From assembly GCA_934597345.1 (NCBI GenBank), contig CAKTRJ010000010.1:1-62323 (forward strand): a stretch of 62,323 bases of DNA, given 5' to 3'. Both the position numbers and the translations under genes were made by a program. This DNA is from an uncultured Oscillospiraceae bacterium (GTDB taxonomy: Bacteria; Bacillota; Clostridia; Oscillospirales; Oscillospiraceae). Under the pieces are notes generated by a model. That model ran no database searches, was not told the DNA's origin, and saw only the letters and a list, made by a program, of their open reading frames with translations. This document shows, piece by piece, positions 34,504-44,183 of the stretch (position 1 is the stretch's first letter; each line of letters begins with the position of its first letter).

Positions 34504-35840
34504 ACGAAAGACGGAAGGGCAATGCCCGCGATACTGCGCTGGAGGTGCTGCTGAGCGTCTCCAGTGCCAACGCATGGTCGGATGGCAGCCTGAAGCGCAC
34601 CATCGCCAAGAACGGACTGGACAGTCGGGATGCCGCGCTGGCCAGCCGTATCGCCTATGGCGTGATTCAGAACCGCATGTATCTGGATTACTACATCAGT
34701 CTCTGGTGCACCCAGAAGGCGGCGCGGCTGGAGCCGCTGATCCTGAATATCCTGCGGATCGGCGCGTATCAGATCCTGTTCATGGATAAGATCCCCCACC
34801 GGGCTGCCGTCAACGAGGCGGTGGAGATGGCCAAGCGCCATGGCCGCCCCCGTGCGGCGGGCATGGTCAACGCGGTGCTGCGGAAATTCGTCACCAACTG
34901 GCTGGATATGCCGGAGCTGCCCCGGGGCAGCACGGCGGACTATCTGTCGCTGCGGTACAGCCATCCCAAGTGGCTGGTGACCCGGTTGATCGACATTCTG
35001 GGCGCGGAGGAGGCGGAGCAGTATCTCCGCTGCAACAACGCCATCGTGCCCACCACCATCCAGACCAATACATTGAAAACCACGCCGGAGGCGCTGGAGA
35101 AGGAGCTGCGCTCCCGCGGCGCAGTGGTAGAGCCCCATCCTTGGATGGCAGGCTGCTTCGAGGTCAGCGGCACCGGCGATATGGAGAGCCTCAGCGCCTT
35201 CCGCGAGGGACTCTTCACCGTGCAGGACGCGGCGGCCCGCCTGGTAGCCACCGTGGCCGCGCCGCAGGAGACCGACCGCGTGCTGGATGTCTGTGCCGCG
35301 CCGGGCGGCAAGTCCTTCGCACTGGCCATCGACATGGGGGACAAGGGCGATATCCTGTCCTGCGACGTGCATCCCCATAAGCTGAAGCTCATCGAAAACG
35401 GTGCGGCCCGGCTGGGCCTGCGCTCCATCCGCACGGCGCTGGCCGACGGGCGCGAGCGCCATGAGGCGTGGATCGGGCAGGCGGATGTGGTGGTGGCCGA
35501 CGTGCCCTGCTCCGGCCTGGGCATCATCCGCAAGAAGCCGGATATCCGCTATAAGGACCCCAAAGAGCTGGCGAAGCTGCCCCGTGAGCAGCGGGCCATT
35601 CTGGAGAATGCCGCTGGCTATGTCCGCCCCGGCGGCACACTGATCTACTCCACCTGCACGGTGCTGCCGGAGGAGAATCAGGAGGTCATTACCTGGTTTT
35701 TGAAGGGCCATCCGGAGTTCCGGCTGTCGCCCTTCGTGCTGCCCGCGCCCATCGGCGGGTGTGACGGTCACCTGACGCTGTGGCCGCAGCGGTGGGGAAC
35801 AGACGGCTTCTATATCTGCCGTCTGGAAAAGCAGAAGTAA
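34500..35840 (+). CDS. rsmB: 16S rRNA m5C967 methyltransferase
   Basis: A 446-residue two-domain protein. The N-terminal NusB-like domain (ARDTALEVLLSV ... AVNEAVEMAKRHGRPRAAGMVNAVLRKF) helps bind rRNA, and the C-terminal Rossmann fold has CAAPGGKSFALA (AdoMet loop), DVPCSGLGIIRKKPDIRY and STCTVLPEEN. The two cysteines of these last motifs are the catalytic pair. It begins 4 bases inside fmt. Confidence 0.95.
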   Translation: MNERRKGNARDTALEVLLSVSSANAWSDGSLKRTIAKNGLDSRDAALASRIAYGVIQNRMYLDYYISLWCTQKAARLEPLILNILRIGAYQILFMDKIPHRAAVNEAVEMAKRHGRPRAAGMVNAVLRKFVTNWLDMPELPRGSTADYLSLRYSHPKWLVTRLIDILGAEEAEQYLRCNNAIVPTTIQTNTLKTTPEALEKELRSRGAVVEPHPWMAGCFEVSGTGDMESLSAFREGLFTVQDAAARLVATVAAPQETDRVLDVCAAPGGKSFALAIDMGDKGDILSCDVHPHKLKLIENGAARLGLRSIRTALADGRERHEAWIGQADVVVADVPCSGLGIIRKKPDIRYKDPKELAKLPREQRAILENAAGYVRPGGTLIYSTCTVLPEENQEVITWFLKGHPEFRLSPFVLPAPIGGCDGHLTLWPQRWGTDGFYICRLEKQK

Positions 35841-35850
35841 GGAATTGCCT

Positions 35851-36879
35851 ATGATCGACATCAAATCGCTGAATCTTCAGGAGATGACCCAGCTGCTGCG
35901 GGAGATGGGAGAACCGGCCTTCCGGGGCAAGCAGGTATTTACCTGGCTCCATAAGGGCGTGACCTCCTTTGAGGACATGAGCAACCTCAGCAAGCCCCTG
36001 CGGCAGAAGCTGGCGGAGCGGTGCGTCATCACCGTTCCCACGGTGGAGCGCAAGCAGGTGTCCAAGCACGACGGTACGGTCAAGTACCTGTGGCGGTTGG
36101 GTGACGGCAACTGCATCGAAACGGTGCTGATGCGCTATCACCACGGCAATACCGTGTGTATCTCATCCCAGGTGGGTTGCCGTATGGGCTGCGCCTTCTG
36201 CGCCAGCACCATCGCCGGTAAGGTGCGGGATCTGACGCCCTCTGAGATACTGGATCAGGTGCTGTTTACCCAGCTGGACAGCGGACTGGATATTTCCAAC
36301 ATCGTGCTGATGGGCATCGGTGAGCCGCTGGATAACAAGGATAATGTGCTGAAGTTTCTGGAGCTGGTCAACAGCCCGGACGGCTTGAATATCGGCATGC
36401 GGCACATCAGCCTGTCCACCTGCGGCATCGTGCCGCAGATCGATGCGCTGGCGGAGCTGAATTTGCAGCTGACGCTGTCGGTGTCTCTCCACGCGCCGGA
36501 CAGCGAGACGCGCTCGAGGATCATGCCGGTGAACAGGGCCTACGACGTGGAGGAGCTGTTTGCCGCCTGCCACCGGTATTTCCAGAAGACCGGCCGCCGC
36601 ATCAGCTTTGAGTACGCCATGATCGACGGCGTCAACGACCACGATTGGCAGGCGGATCTCATGGCCCAGCACATCAAGGGCATGCCGGGGCATGTGAATC
36701 TGATCCCGCTGAATGAGGTGACGGAGAGTCCCTTCAAGCCCAGCCGCCGCACGGCAGCCTTCCAGAAGCGGCTGGAGTCTCACGGCATTACCGCAACGGT
36801 CCGCCGCAGTCTGGGCGGCGATATTGACGCATCCTGCGGCCAGCTGCGCCGCAAGGCCATGGAGGAGAGCAGAAAATGA
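35851..36879 (+). CDS. rlmN: Dual-specificity 23S rRNA A2503 and tRNA A37 methyltransferase
   Basis: A 342-residue radical SAM enzyme that makes m2A2503 in 23S rRNA and m2A37 in some tRNAs. The cluster-binding CxxxCxxC is in GCRMGCAFCAST, and the GEPLDNKDNV and SLHAPDSETRSRIMPVNRAY segments are typical. The two accessory cysteines needed for methyl transfer are in STCGIVP and DASCGQL. It starts at the ATG with AAGGAATT before it; a TTG two codons earlier is less likely. Its stop shares ATGA with stp. Confidence 0.96.
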   Translation: MIDIKSLNLQEMTQLLREMGEPAFRGKQVFTWLHKGVTSFEDMSNLSKPLRQKLAERCVITVPTVERKQVSKHDGTVKYLWRLGDGNCIETVLMRYHHGNTVCISSQVGCRMGCAFCASTIAGKVRDLTPSEILDQVLFTQLDSGLDISNIVLMGIGEPLDNKDNVLKFLELVNSPDGLNIGMRHISLSTCGIVPQIDALAELNLQLTLSVSLHAPDSETRSRIMPVNRAYDVEELFAACHRYFQKTGRRISFEYAMIDGVNDHDWQADLMAQHIKGMPGHVNLIPLNEVTESPFKPSRRTAAFQKRLESHGITATVRRSLGGDIDASCGQLRRKAMEESRK

Positions 36880-37607
36880 GGATCTGGGGGATCACCGACA
36901 CCGGACTGGTGCGGCGTGAAAATCAGGATGCCTATGCCACTGCGGTGATCGCGGACTACACCGTGGCGGTGGTATGCGACGGTATGGGTGGCACCAACGG
37001 CGGCCATATGGCCAGCACCATCGCGGTGGATACGCTGCTGGAGGCGCTGCGGGAGTGGCTGAAGCCCGGTATGGAGCGGACGCAGATCAAAAACGCGGTG
37101 CTTCAGGGCATTGACCGGGCCAACGATGCCATTCACGCCAGGGCGGCGGAGGATGAAACCTTGGCCAACATGGGGACGACGTTGGTATGCGCCGTGTGCC
37201 GCGACAGCGAGGCGATCGTTTTCAATGTAGGCGACAGCCGCGGCTATCTTCTTGGCGAAAACGGTATCCATCAGGTCACCCGCGACCACTCGGTGGTAGA
37301 GAACATGGTGGAACGGGGCGACATCACGCCTGCCCAGGCCCGACGCCATCCCCGGCGGAACCTGATCACCCGTGCCCTCGGGCCGGATGCGCAGGTAGAG
37401 GCGGATGTCTTTCCTGTGACGTGGCAGCAGGGGGACTTCCTGCTGCTGTGTACCGACGGGTTGGTCAATACCGTGACCGATCAGGAGATGCTGTTCGAGG
37501 TCATGCATGAGAATGATCTGAATACCTGCATGGATCGCCTGATGGCCGCGGCCAAGGAACAGGGTGCGCCGGATAATGTTACGGTGGTCCTGCTGCAAAA
37601 TCTATGA
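36876..37607 (+). CDS. stp: PP2C-family Ser/Thr phosphatase (Stp/PrpC)
   Basis: A 243-residue metal-dependent phosphatase. The metal-binding motifs are RRENQDAYA, VVCDGMGGTNGGHMAS, GDSRGYLL, LCTDGLVN and GAPDNVTVVLL. It should remove phosphate from proteins modified by the next-gene kinase, together controlling cell wall and division. It overlaps rlmN by 4 bases and is 16 bases before prkC. Confidence 0.95.
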   Translation: MRIWGITDTGLVRRENQDAYATAVIADYTVAVVCDGMGGTNGGHMASTIAVDTLLEALREWLKPGMERTQIKNAVLQGIDRANDAIHARAAEDETLANMGTTLVCAVCRDSEAIVFNVGDSRGYLLGENGIHQVTRDHSVVENMVERGDITPAQARRHPRRNLITRALGPDAQVEADVFPVTWQQGDFLLLCTDGLVNTVTDQEMLFEVMHENDLNTCMDRLMAAAKEQGAPDNVTVVLLQNL

Positions 37608-37623
37608 AAGGAGATGACCACAA

Positions 37624-39564
37624 ATGGATCAGTACATTGGAAAAATGCTGGACAACCGCTATGAGCTGCTGGAATTGATCGGCACCGGCGGTATGGCTAA
37701 CGTCTATAAGGCCAAGTGCCACCGCCTTAACCGGCTTGTGGCCATCAAAATTTTGAAAAGTGAGCTGGCGGAGAATGCAGAGTTCCGCCGCCGCTTCCGG
37801 GATGAATCGCTGGCTGTCGCCCAGTTGAGCCATGCCAACATCGTGTCCATTTACGACGTGTCCAGTTCTCAGGGCATCGACTATATCGTGATGGAGCTGA
37901 TCGACGGCATTACGCTGAAGCAGTATATGGAGCGCCGGGGCCGCATGGACTGGCGGGAGGCGCTGCATTTCATCACCCAGATCATGCGGGGCCTGAGCCA
38001 CGCCCACAGCCGTGGCATCATCCACCGGGATATCAAGCCCCAGAACATCATGGTGCTGCGGGACGGCAGCGTAAAGGTGGCAGATTTCGGCATTGCCTGC
38101 CTGGCTGACGCACACCAGACTCTGGCCCAGGAGGCGCTGGGCAGCGTACATTACATCTCACCGGAACAGGCCAAGGGCGAGCGTCTGGACGCCCGCAGCG
38201 ATATTTACAGCGCCGGTGTGGTGCTGTATGAAATGCTGACGGGCCGTCTGCCCTTTGAGGGGGACAACGCCGTTTCCGTGGCCATCCAGCATCTGAGCAG
38301 CGTGCCGCTGGATCCCTGCGAGATCAATCCGGATATCCCCGAGGCGCTGGAGCTGATCTGCATGAAGGCCATGAGCGCCGACCGGGATAAGCGCTATCAG
38401 AGCGCTGACGCCATGCTGGCGGATCTGGAGAAGTTCCGCAAGGATCCGTCGGTGGATCTGGATCATATCCGCACCGAGCTGGCTGACAGCGTGGACAGCC
38501 AGCCCACCAGCCCCATCCCCGTGCAGAAGGTATCCGCCGCGGTGAAGAGCCGTCAGGCGGAGGAGGATGACGACGACAGGGATGACGGCTGGTCGCTGCT
38601 GGACTATGTCCGCGAGAATAAAAAGCTGGCGGGACTGCTGGTGGCCGGTGTGGCGGTGATCGTTCTGGTGTTCGTGGTCATCTTTGCCGGTTTTGGCAGC
38701 GGCGGCAGCAACAAAGCGTATAAGGTGCCCAATATCCTGGGCTATACGGTGGAGGATGCCAATGAGCTGGAGACGGTGAAGGACATCTTTACCATCGAAG
38801 TGGTGGGAACGTTGAGCGACGACCACTTCCAGCCGGGGCAGATCGTGCAGCAGGATCCCACGGAGGGCGTGGAACGCCGCAGCAACTTTGTGATCCAGGT
38901 GTATGTCTGTGCCGAGCGGCAGGAGATCACCATGCCGAACCTGCAGGGCGAGAACTACCAGTCCGCACGGCTGAAGCTGCAGCAGTATGATTTGCAGCTG
39001 CGGATCATGACAGAGGAACAGTTCTCTGACGAGTTTACGACAGGACAGGTGATGGAGACGATCCCAGCGGTGGGCGCTGCATTGAAGAAGGGCACCTCCG
39101 TCACGCTGGTGGTCAGCAAGGGACCGGAGAGCATTACCGTTCCCACCTTTACCGGCAAGAGCTATGAAACGGCGAAGGCGGACGCGGAGGCGCTGGGACT
39201 GAAGGTGGGAACGCCGCAGTACCGGTACTTCGATCCGCTGGCCAAGGACGGAGATGTGCTGGAGCAGAGCATTCTGCCCGAGACGCAGGTCCAGGGCGGT
39301 ACGGAGATCATTTTCACCGTATATGGCACGCCGGGCAGCCAGAGCCGGACGGTGCGTGTGGAGTACCTCATTCCGGATGAATTCAGCGACGAGGATACCG
39401 TGCGCGTGGAATTTATCATGGATGATAAGGTGATGGATACCCGGATCGTCAGCGGTGATGACGCCACGGTAGGCTATGACTATGAAGGCAAGCCGGGAAC
39501 CACCGCGACGGTATATGCCCGCATCAACGGCGTCTCGACGGACGCACAGGAGATCACCTTTTGA
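37624..39564 (+). CDS. prkC: PASTA-domain Ser/Thr kinase PrkC
   Basis: A 646-residue membrane kinase. The kinase domain (1-280) has GTGGMANVY, K42 in VAIKILK, IIHRDIKPQNIM and DFGIA. An acidic linker leads to a single membrane segment at about 336-356 (LAGLLVAGVAVIVLVFVV). Outside the cell there are three PASTA repeats (near 366-434, 435-505 and 506-575), which bind peptidoglycan fragments, and a last Ig-like domain. It should sense muropeptides or cell-wall precursor and phosphorylate targets. Its last bases include the TTG start of rsgA. Confidence 0.96.
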   Translation: MDQYIGKMLDNRYELLELIGTGGMANVYKAKCHRLNRLVAIKILKSELAENAEFRRRFRDESLAVAQLSHANIVSIYDVSSSQGIDYIVMELIDGITLKQYMERRGRMDWREALHFITQIMRGLSHAHSRGIIHRDIKPQNIMVLRDGSVKVADFGIACLADAHQTLAQEALGSVHYISPEQAKGERLDARSDIYSAGVVLYEMLTGRLPFEGDNAVSVAIQHLSSVPLDPCEINPDIPEALELICMKAMSADRDKRYQSADAMLADLEKFRKDPSVDLDHIRTELADSVDSQPTSPIPVQKVSAAVKSRQAEEDDDDRDDGWSLLDYVRENKKLAGLLVAGVAVIVLVFVVIFAGFGSGGSNKAYKVPNILGYTVEDANELETVKDIFTIEVVGTLSDDHFQPGQIVQQDPTEGVERRSNFVIQVYVCAERQEITMPNLQGENYQSARLKLQQYDLQLRIMTEEQFSDEFTTGQVMETIPAVGAALKKGTSVTLVVSKGPESITVPTFTGKSYETAKADAEALGLKVGTPQYRYFDPLAKDGDVLEQSILPETQVQGGTEIIFTVYGTPGSQSRTVRVEYLIPDEFSDEDTVRVEFIMDDKVMDTRIVSGDDATVGYDYEGKPGTTATVYARINGVSTDAQEITF

Positions 39565-40445
39565 GCCGGGGCAGAATTGAAAAGGCCCTCAGCGGCTTTT
39601 ATTACGTCAATACCGGCAGCGGGACGCTGCAATGCCGAGCCCGGGGCAAGTTCCGTAAGGAGGGCATGAGCCCGCTGGTGGGCGACTGGGTGGAGGTGCA
39701 GAAGCTGGGAAACGGCGAAGGCATGGTGCAGGACATCGAGCCGCGTACCTGCCAATTCCAGCGGCCTGCAGCCGCCAATGTGGATCAGCTGGTGGTCATT
39801 GCCTCCGCCGCGATCCCGGTGACAGATCCGTATCTCATCGACCGCATCAGCGCCATCGCGGCGCTGAAGGGCTGCGCTGTGCTGGTGGTGCTGAACAAGT
39901 GCGACCTTGACCCGGCGGAGGAGCTGTACGGCATTTACAGCGCCTCAGCCATCCCGGTGCTGCGGGCCAGCGCGGTGACAGCGGAGGGCCTGCCGGAGCT
40001 GTACCGCGCCTTGCAGGGAAAGCTGAGCGTGCTGACCGGCAATTCCGGCGTGGGAAAATCCAGCCTGCTGAACGCGCTGGCGCCCCATTTTGACCTGCCG
40101 GTGGGCGAGGTCAGCAAGGCGTTGGGCCGCGGCCGCCATACCACCCGCCATGTGGAGATGTTCCCGTTGGACGGGGATACCTATGTGATCGACACGCCGG
40201 GCTTCTCATCCTTTGACGCCCAGTCGCTGGAGTGGGAACTGAAGCAGCACCTGCCGGAGACATTTCCGGAGTTTGCACCCTATCTGGACGGCTGCCGCTT
40301 CGTGGGCTGCCAGCATGTGAAGGAGAAGGGCTGCGCCGTTCTGCAGGCGGTGAAGGAGGGGAAGATCCCCCAGAGCCGCCACCGCAGCTATGTCCGCCTC
40401 TATGAGGAACTGAAACCCCTGAAGGAATGGGAACAGAATAAGTGA
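39561..40445 (+). CDS. rsgA: Small-subunit ribosome-associated GTPase RsgA
   Basis: A 294-residue circularly permuted GTPase of 30S assembly. The G4 motif NKCDLD comes first, then GNSGVGKSSLLNAL (G1) and DTPGFSSF (G3). An OB fold is at the N terminus (SRGRIEKALSGFYYV) and a C-terminal zinc site has CRFVGCQHVKEKGCAV. The start is a TTG that overlaps the stop of prkC (TTGA). The operon ends here at a strong hairpin. Confidence 0.95.
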   Translation: MSRGRIEKALSGFYYVNTGSGTLQCRARGKFRKEGMSPLVGDWVEVQKLGNGEGMVQDIEPRTCQFQRPAAANVDQLVVIASAAIPVTDPYLIDRISAIAALKGCAVLVVLNKCDLDPAEELYGIYSASAIPVLRASAVTAEGLPELYRALQGKLSVLTGNSGVGKSSLLNALAPHFDLPVGEVSKALGRGRHTTRHVEMFPLDGDTYVIDTPGFSSFDAQSLEWELKQHLPETFPEFAPYLDGCRFVGCQHVKEKGCAVLQAVKEGKIPQSRHRSYVRLYEELKPLKEWEQNK

Positions 40446-40455
40446 CCCGTCTGTG

Positions 40456-40481
40456 GAAGCGGCCGAACGGCCGCTTCTTTT
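40456..40481 (+). terminator. Terminator of the yicC-rsgA operon
   Basis: GAAGCGGCCG (40456-40465) and CGGCCGCTTC (40468-40477) form the stem, followed by TTTTC. Three GCCGTTTT-type repeats follow at about 40484-40512. Confidence 0.88.
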
Positions 40482-40578
40482 CTGCCGTTTTCGCCGTTTT
40501 TGCCGTTTTGCGGTTTTCTATTGCCAGAAAGGGGAAAAAAGAGTATAATAAACTGATTTATCATGGGGAGGGAGCGCC

Positions 40579-41091
40579 GTGCGTATTTTGGGAATAGACC
40601 CCGGTGTGGCCATTGTGGGCTTCGGTGTGCTGGACTGTGCCGGCGCCGCCCAGAAAATGGTGCAGTACGGCGCCATCAACACCCCGGCGGGCATGCCGCT
40701 GGCGGCACGGCTGACGTTGATCGAAAGCGACCTGACGGAGCTGATCCAGCAGTTTCAGCCGGATGAAATGGCCATCGAGGAGCTGTTTTTCAGCAAGAAC
40801 ATCACCACCGGCATCGCGGTGGCGCACGCACGGGGCGTGATCCTGTGTACCGCCGAAAAGCTGCACCTGCCCATTTACGAATACACCCCCATGCAGGTGA
40901 AGCAGGCGGTGGTGGGCTATGGCCTTGCGGAGAAAAAGCAAGTGATGGACATGACCCGCCGTCTGCTGAAGCTGAAGGCCATCCCGCGGCCCGACGACGC
41001 CGCCGATGCGCTGGCCATCGCCATCTGCCATGCCCGCAGCGCCACCAGCTTGCTGCGGCGCACCGACCCCAACGTAAAGGAGACCGTGTGA
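40579..41091 (+). CDS. ruvC: Holliday junction resolvase RuvC
   Basis: A 170-residue endonuclease that cuts Holliday junctions. The acidic residues are D7 in GIDPGVA, E in AIEELFF, and D/D in PDDAADALAIAICHA. The start is a GTG preceded by GGGAGGG. The stop overlaps ruvA by one base. The ruvC-ruvA-ruvB order makes this a full resolvasome operon. Confidence 0.96.
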   Translation: MRILGIDPGVAIVGFGVLDCAGAAQKMVQYGAINTPAGMPLAARLTLIESDLTELIQQFQPDEMAIEELFFSKNITTGIAVAHARGVILCTAEKLHLPIYEYTPMQVKQAVVGYGLAEKKQVMDMTRRLLKLKAIPRPDDAADALAIAICHARSATSLLRRTDPNVKETV

Positions 41092-41693
41092 TGTTTTACT
41101 ATCTCAACGGCACCGTGGCCGAAATGGAGGCCAATCTGGCCGTGATCGACTGCGGCGGCGTGGGCTACGCCTGCGCCACCACCAACTATACTCTGTCACA
41201 GCTGAAAAAGGGCGAAAAGGCCAAGCTGTATACCTACATGAACGTCAGGGAGGACGCGGTGGAGCTGTTCGGCTTTGCCAGCCAGAGCGAGCTGCACAGC
41301 TTCAAGCTGCTGCTGGGCGTCTCCGGCGTGGGCCCCAAGGCGGCGCTGTCCATTCTTTCCGCCAACACCCCGGCCAAGCTGGCTATGGCGGTGGTGATGG
41401 GCGACGAAAAGGCCCTGACCGCCGCGCCGGGCATCGGCAAGAAGATCGCCCAGCGCATCATTCTGGAATTGAAGGATAAGCTGGCCAAGGAGCAAAGCTC
41501 CTTCGGCCCGGACACCGGCGGCAGCGTACCGGTGACAGTGCTGCCCAACGACAAGGCCAAGGAGGCCGGTGCGGCGCTGGCCGTGCTGGGCTACAGCGGC
41601 GGCGAGGTGGCGGCGGCCCTGAAGGGCATCGACATGGACGCCCTGCCGCTGGAGGAGATCATCCGTCAGGCGCTCAAGCGCATGGTGAAGTAA
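41091..41693 (+). CDS. ruvA: Holliday junction DNA helicase subunit RuvA
   Basis: A 200-residue protein that binds four-way junctions as a tetramer and carries the RuvB motor. The OB-fold start [13 protein letters not shown], the two HhH motifs ([14 protein letters not shown] and [20 protein letters not shown]) and the C-terminal domain that contacts RuvB ([29 protein letters not shown]) are clear. It overlaps the ruvC stop. Confidence 0.97.
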   Translation: MFYYLNGTVAEMEANLAVIDCGGVGYACATTNYTLSQLKKGEKAKLYTYMNVREDAVELFGFASQSELHSFKLLLGVSGVGPKAALSILSANTPAKLAMAVVMGDEKALTAAPGIGKKIAQRIILELKDKLAKEQSSFGPDTGGSVPVTVLPNDKAKEAGAALAVLGYSGGEVAAALKGIDMDALPLEEIIRQALKRMVK

Positions 41694-41706
41694 GGGAGGG
41701 GACAGC

Positions 41707-42747
41707 GTGAGCATTGATTACGGAAGCGACATCTACGAGGAGCCGATCGTCTCCACCACCTTCCTGCCGGAGGACGCCCAGGAGAAGTCCCTGCGTCCCC
41801 ACACCCTGAAGGAGTACATCGGTCAGGAGAAGGCCAAGGGCAACCTGTCCGTGTTTATCGAGGCGGCACGCCGCCGGGGCGAATCGCTGGACCATGTGCT
41901 GCTGCACGGCCCTCCGGGCCTGGGCAAGACCACGCTGGCGGGCATCATCGCCGCCGAGATGGGGGTCAATATCCGTATCACCTCCGGCCCGGCCATCGAA
42001 AAGCCCGGCGATCTGGCGGCGCTGCTGACCAACCTCAACGAGAATGACATTCTCTTCGTGGATGAGATCCACCGGCTGAACCGTGCCGTGGAGGAGATCC
42101 TGTATCCCGCCATGGAGGATTACGCCATCGACATCATCATTGGCAAAGGCCCCTCCGCCAACTCCATCCGGCTGGATCTGCCCCACTTTACGCTGATCGG
42201 GGCTACCACGCGGGCAGGCTCGCTGTCCGCACCGCTGCGGGATCGCTTCGGCGTGACGCTGCGGCTGGAGCTGTATACGCCGGAGGAGCTGAAGGAGATC
42301 GTCACCCGCAGCGCCGGTATCCTGGATGTGCCCATCGAGGAGGCAGGCGCCATGGAGATCGCACGCCGTTCCCGCGGCACGCCCCGTATCGCCAACCGCA
42401 TGCTGCGCCGCGTCCGGGACTTTGCGCAGGTGAAGGCCGACGGCGTCATCACCCGTCAGGTGGCGGACAGCGCCCTGCTGGCGCTGGAGGTGGACTATCT
42501 GGGGCTGGATCAGGTGGATCGCCGGATGCTGCGGGCCATTATCGAGAATTACGGCGGCGGCCCGGTGGGCCTGGACACGCTGGCGGCCACCATCGGCGAG
42601 GAGTCGGTGACGCTGGAGGACGTGTACGAGCCGTATCTGATGCAGCTGGGCTTCCTGACCCGCACGCCCCGTGGCCGCTGCGTGACGCGCAAGGCCTATG
42701 AGCACCTGCATATGGAATTTATGGGACAGACCCAATTGGAATTATGA
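41707..42747 (+). CDS. ruvB: Holliday junction DNA helicase subunit RuvB
   Basis: A 346-residue AAA+ motor that drives branch migration with RuvA. The Walker A is [11 protein letters not shown], Walker [10 protein letters not shown], sensor 1 GATTRAG, the arginine finger is in APLRDRFGV, and the winged-helix end has [14 protein letters not shown]. The start is a GTG preceded by GGGAGGGGA, 14 bases after ruvA. Confidence 0.97.
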   Translation: MSIDYGSDIYEEPIVSTTFLPEDAQEKSLRPHTLKEYIGQEKAKGNLSVFIEAARRRGESLDHVLLHGPPGLGKTTLAGIIAAEMGVNIRITSGPAIEKPGDLAALLTNLNENDILFVDEIHRLNRAVEEILYPAMEDYAIDIIIGKGPSANSIRLDLPHFTLIGATTRAGSLSAPLRDRFGVTLRLELYTPEELKEIVTRSAGILDVPIEEAGAMEIARRSRGTPRIANRMLRRVRDFAQVKADGVITRQVADSALLALEVDYLGLDQVDRRMLRAIIENYGGGPVGLDTLAATIGEESVTLEDVYEPYLMQLGFLTRTPRGRCVTRKAYEHLHMEFMGQTQLEL

Positions 42748-42762
42748 GAGGAAGCAGAGAAA

Positions 42763-44112
42763 ATGGGTAAATTATTTGGTACAGACGGCATCCGCGGTGT
42801 GGTGGGCAAGACCCTGACGGCGGAGCTGGCCTTTCACGTGGGCCAGTCCGTGGCCGTCGTATTGCAGGAGGAGCTGGGCCGCAGGCCGGTCATCACCATC
42901 GGCAAGGATACCCGCATCTCCTCAGATATGCTGGAGGCGGCCCTCAGCGCCGGTATCTGCTCGGTAGGCGGCGATGTGCTGCTGCTGGGTACCATCCCCA
43001 CACCCGCCGTGGCCTTCCTGACGGTGCAGAAGCAGGCGGACGCCGGTGTGGTGATCTCCGCCAGCCACAACCCCTATGAGTATAACGGCATCAAGGTGTT
43101 CAATGCCCAGGGCTATAAGCTGCCTGACGCCATGGAGGAACGGGTGGAGGAGCTGATCCTGTCCGGCGCAAAGATGCCCGTCAAGACCGGCGGCGAACTG
43201 GGCCGCTGCCGCAACGGCGCGCAGGAGATGCACGACGACTATGTGAGTCACCTGGTCGACACCATCGGCTGCGACCTGTCCGGTCTGCGTGTGCTGGTGG
43301 ACTGCGCCAACGGCGCCGCTGCCGCGACGGCACCTGACCTGTTCCAGCGTCTGCCGGTGATGGCGGATTTCATCAACATCGATCCCGACGGCGTCAACAT
43401 CAACAACGGCTGCGGCTCCACCCATCTGGAGCAGCTGGCCACCATGACCGTGGCAGGGAAGTACCAGCTGGGCATCGCCTTTGACGGCGACGCCGACCGC
43501 TGCCTGCTGGTGGATGAGAAGGGCCATACTATCGACGGCGACAAGATCATAGCGGTGTGCGGCCTGGCTCTGCGCCGGGACGGCAAGCTGACCAACAACG
43601 CCGTGGTGGCCACGGTCATGTCCAACCTGGGCCTGCACGAATTCTGCCGCAACGAGAAGATCGACCTGATCTGCACCGCCGTGGGCGACCGCCATGTGTT
43701 GGAAAAGATGGTGGAGTGCGACTACGCCATTGGCGGTGAGCAGTCCGGCCATATGATCTTCCGGGAGTATGCCACCACCGGAGACGGCGAACTGACGGCC
43801 CTGCAATTCCTCAAGGCCTTGAAGGCATCCGGGAAGCCCGCTTCCCAGTTGGCGGGCTGCTGCGCGCAGTATCCGCAGGAACTGATCAACGTGGCGCTGT
43901 CCCACGCGCCGGGAGAGAAGGAGCGCATCATGGCGTCTCCCGTGCTGGCGCAGGCGGTAAAGGAGCAGGAGGCGCTGCTTGGCAGCGAGGGCCGTATTCT
44001 GATCCGTCCTTCCGGCACTGAGGCGCTGATCCGCGTGATGGTGGAGGCCAAGACCGACGAAATGGCCCGCAAAGTGGCGGAGGATTTGTCGGAATTGGTA
44101 AAAAAGCTCTGA
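42763..44112 (+). CDS. glmM: Phosphoglucosamine mutase
   Basis: A 449-residue enzyme that turns glucosamine-6-phosphate into glucosamine-1-phosphate for cell-wall precursor synthesis. FGTDGIRG, the phosphoserine S101 in ISASHNPYEYNG, the metal loop DGDADRC and the C-terminal RPSGTEALIRVM are all intact. It also can regulate CdaA in Firmicutes, where glmM often follows cdaAR; here it follows ruvB by 15 bases. AGAGGAAG precedes the ATG. Confidence 0.96.
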   Translation: MGKLFGTDGIRGVVGKTLTAELAFHVGQSVAVVLQEELGRRPVITIGKDTRISSDMLEAALSAGICSVGGDVLLLGTIPTPAVAFLTVQKQADAGVVISASHNPYEYNGIKVFNAQGYKLPDAMEERVEELILSGAKMPVKTGGELGRCRNGAQEMHDDYVSHLVDTIGCDLSGLRVLVDCANGAAAATAPDLFQRLPVMADFINIDPDGVNINNGCGSTHLEQLATMTVAGKYQLGIAFDGDADRCLLVDEKGHTIDGDKIIAVCGLALRRDGKLTNNAVVATVMSNLGLHEFCRNEKIDLICTAVGDRHVLEKMVECDYAIGGEQSGHMIFREYATTGDGELTALQFLKALKASGKPASQLAGCCAQYPQELINVALSHAPGEKERIMASPVLAQAVKEQEALLGSEGRILIRPSGTEALIRVMVEAKTDEMARKVAEDLSELVKKL

Positions 44113-44148
44113 GAAAACGCAACTTTTTGACAAATTTTCGCGGACTGC

Positions 44149-44178
44149 TTGACAAATTCTTTATCGAAAAGGTATAAT
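44149..44178 (+). promoter_or_regulatory. Consensus promoter of the SigH-like gene, ending 5 bases before the ATG
   Basis: TTGACA at 44149-44154 and TATAAT at 44173-44178 are 18 bases apart. A second copy of TTGACAAATT lies 22 bases upstream at 44127-44136. The start codon of the sigma gene is at 44184, so transcription from this promoter would begin at or close to the ATG. Confidence 0.8.
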
Positions 44179-44183
44179 AGAAA

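Noticed and set aside
40484..40515. GCCGTTTT repeats as a CRISPR array
   Set aside because: The units are only 8 bases, have no spacers, and there are no cas genes in the window.
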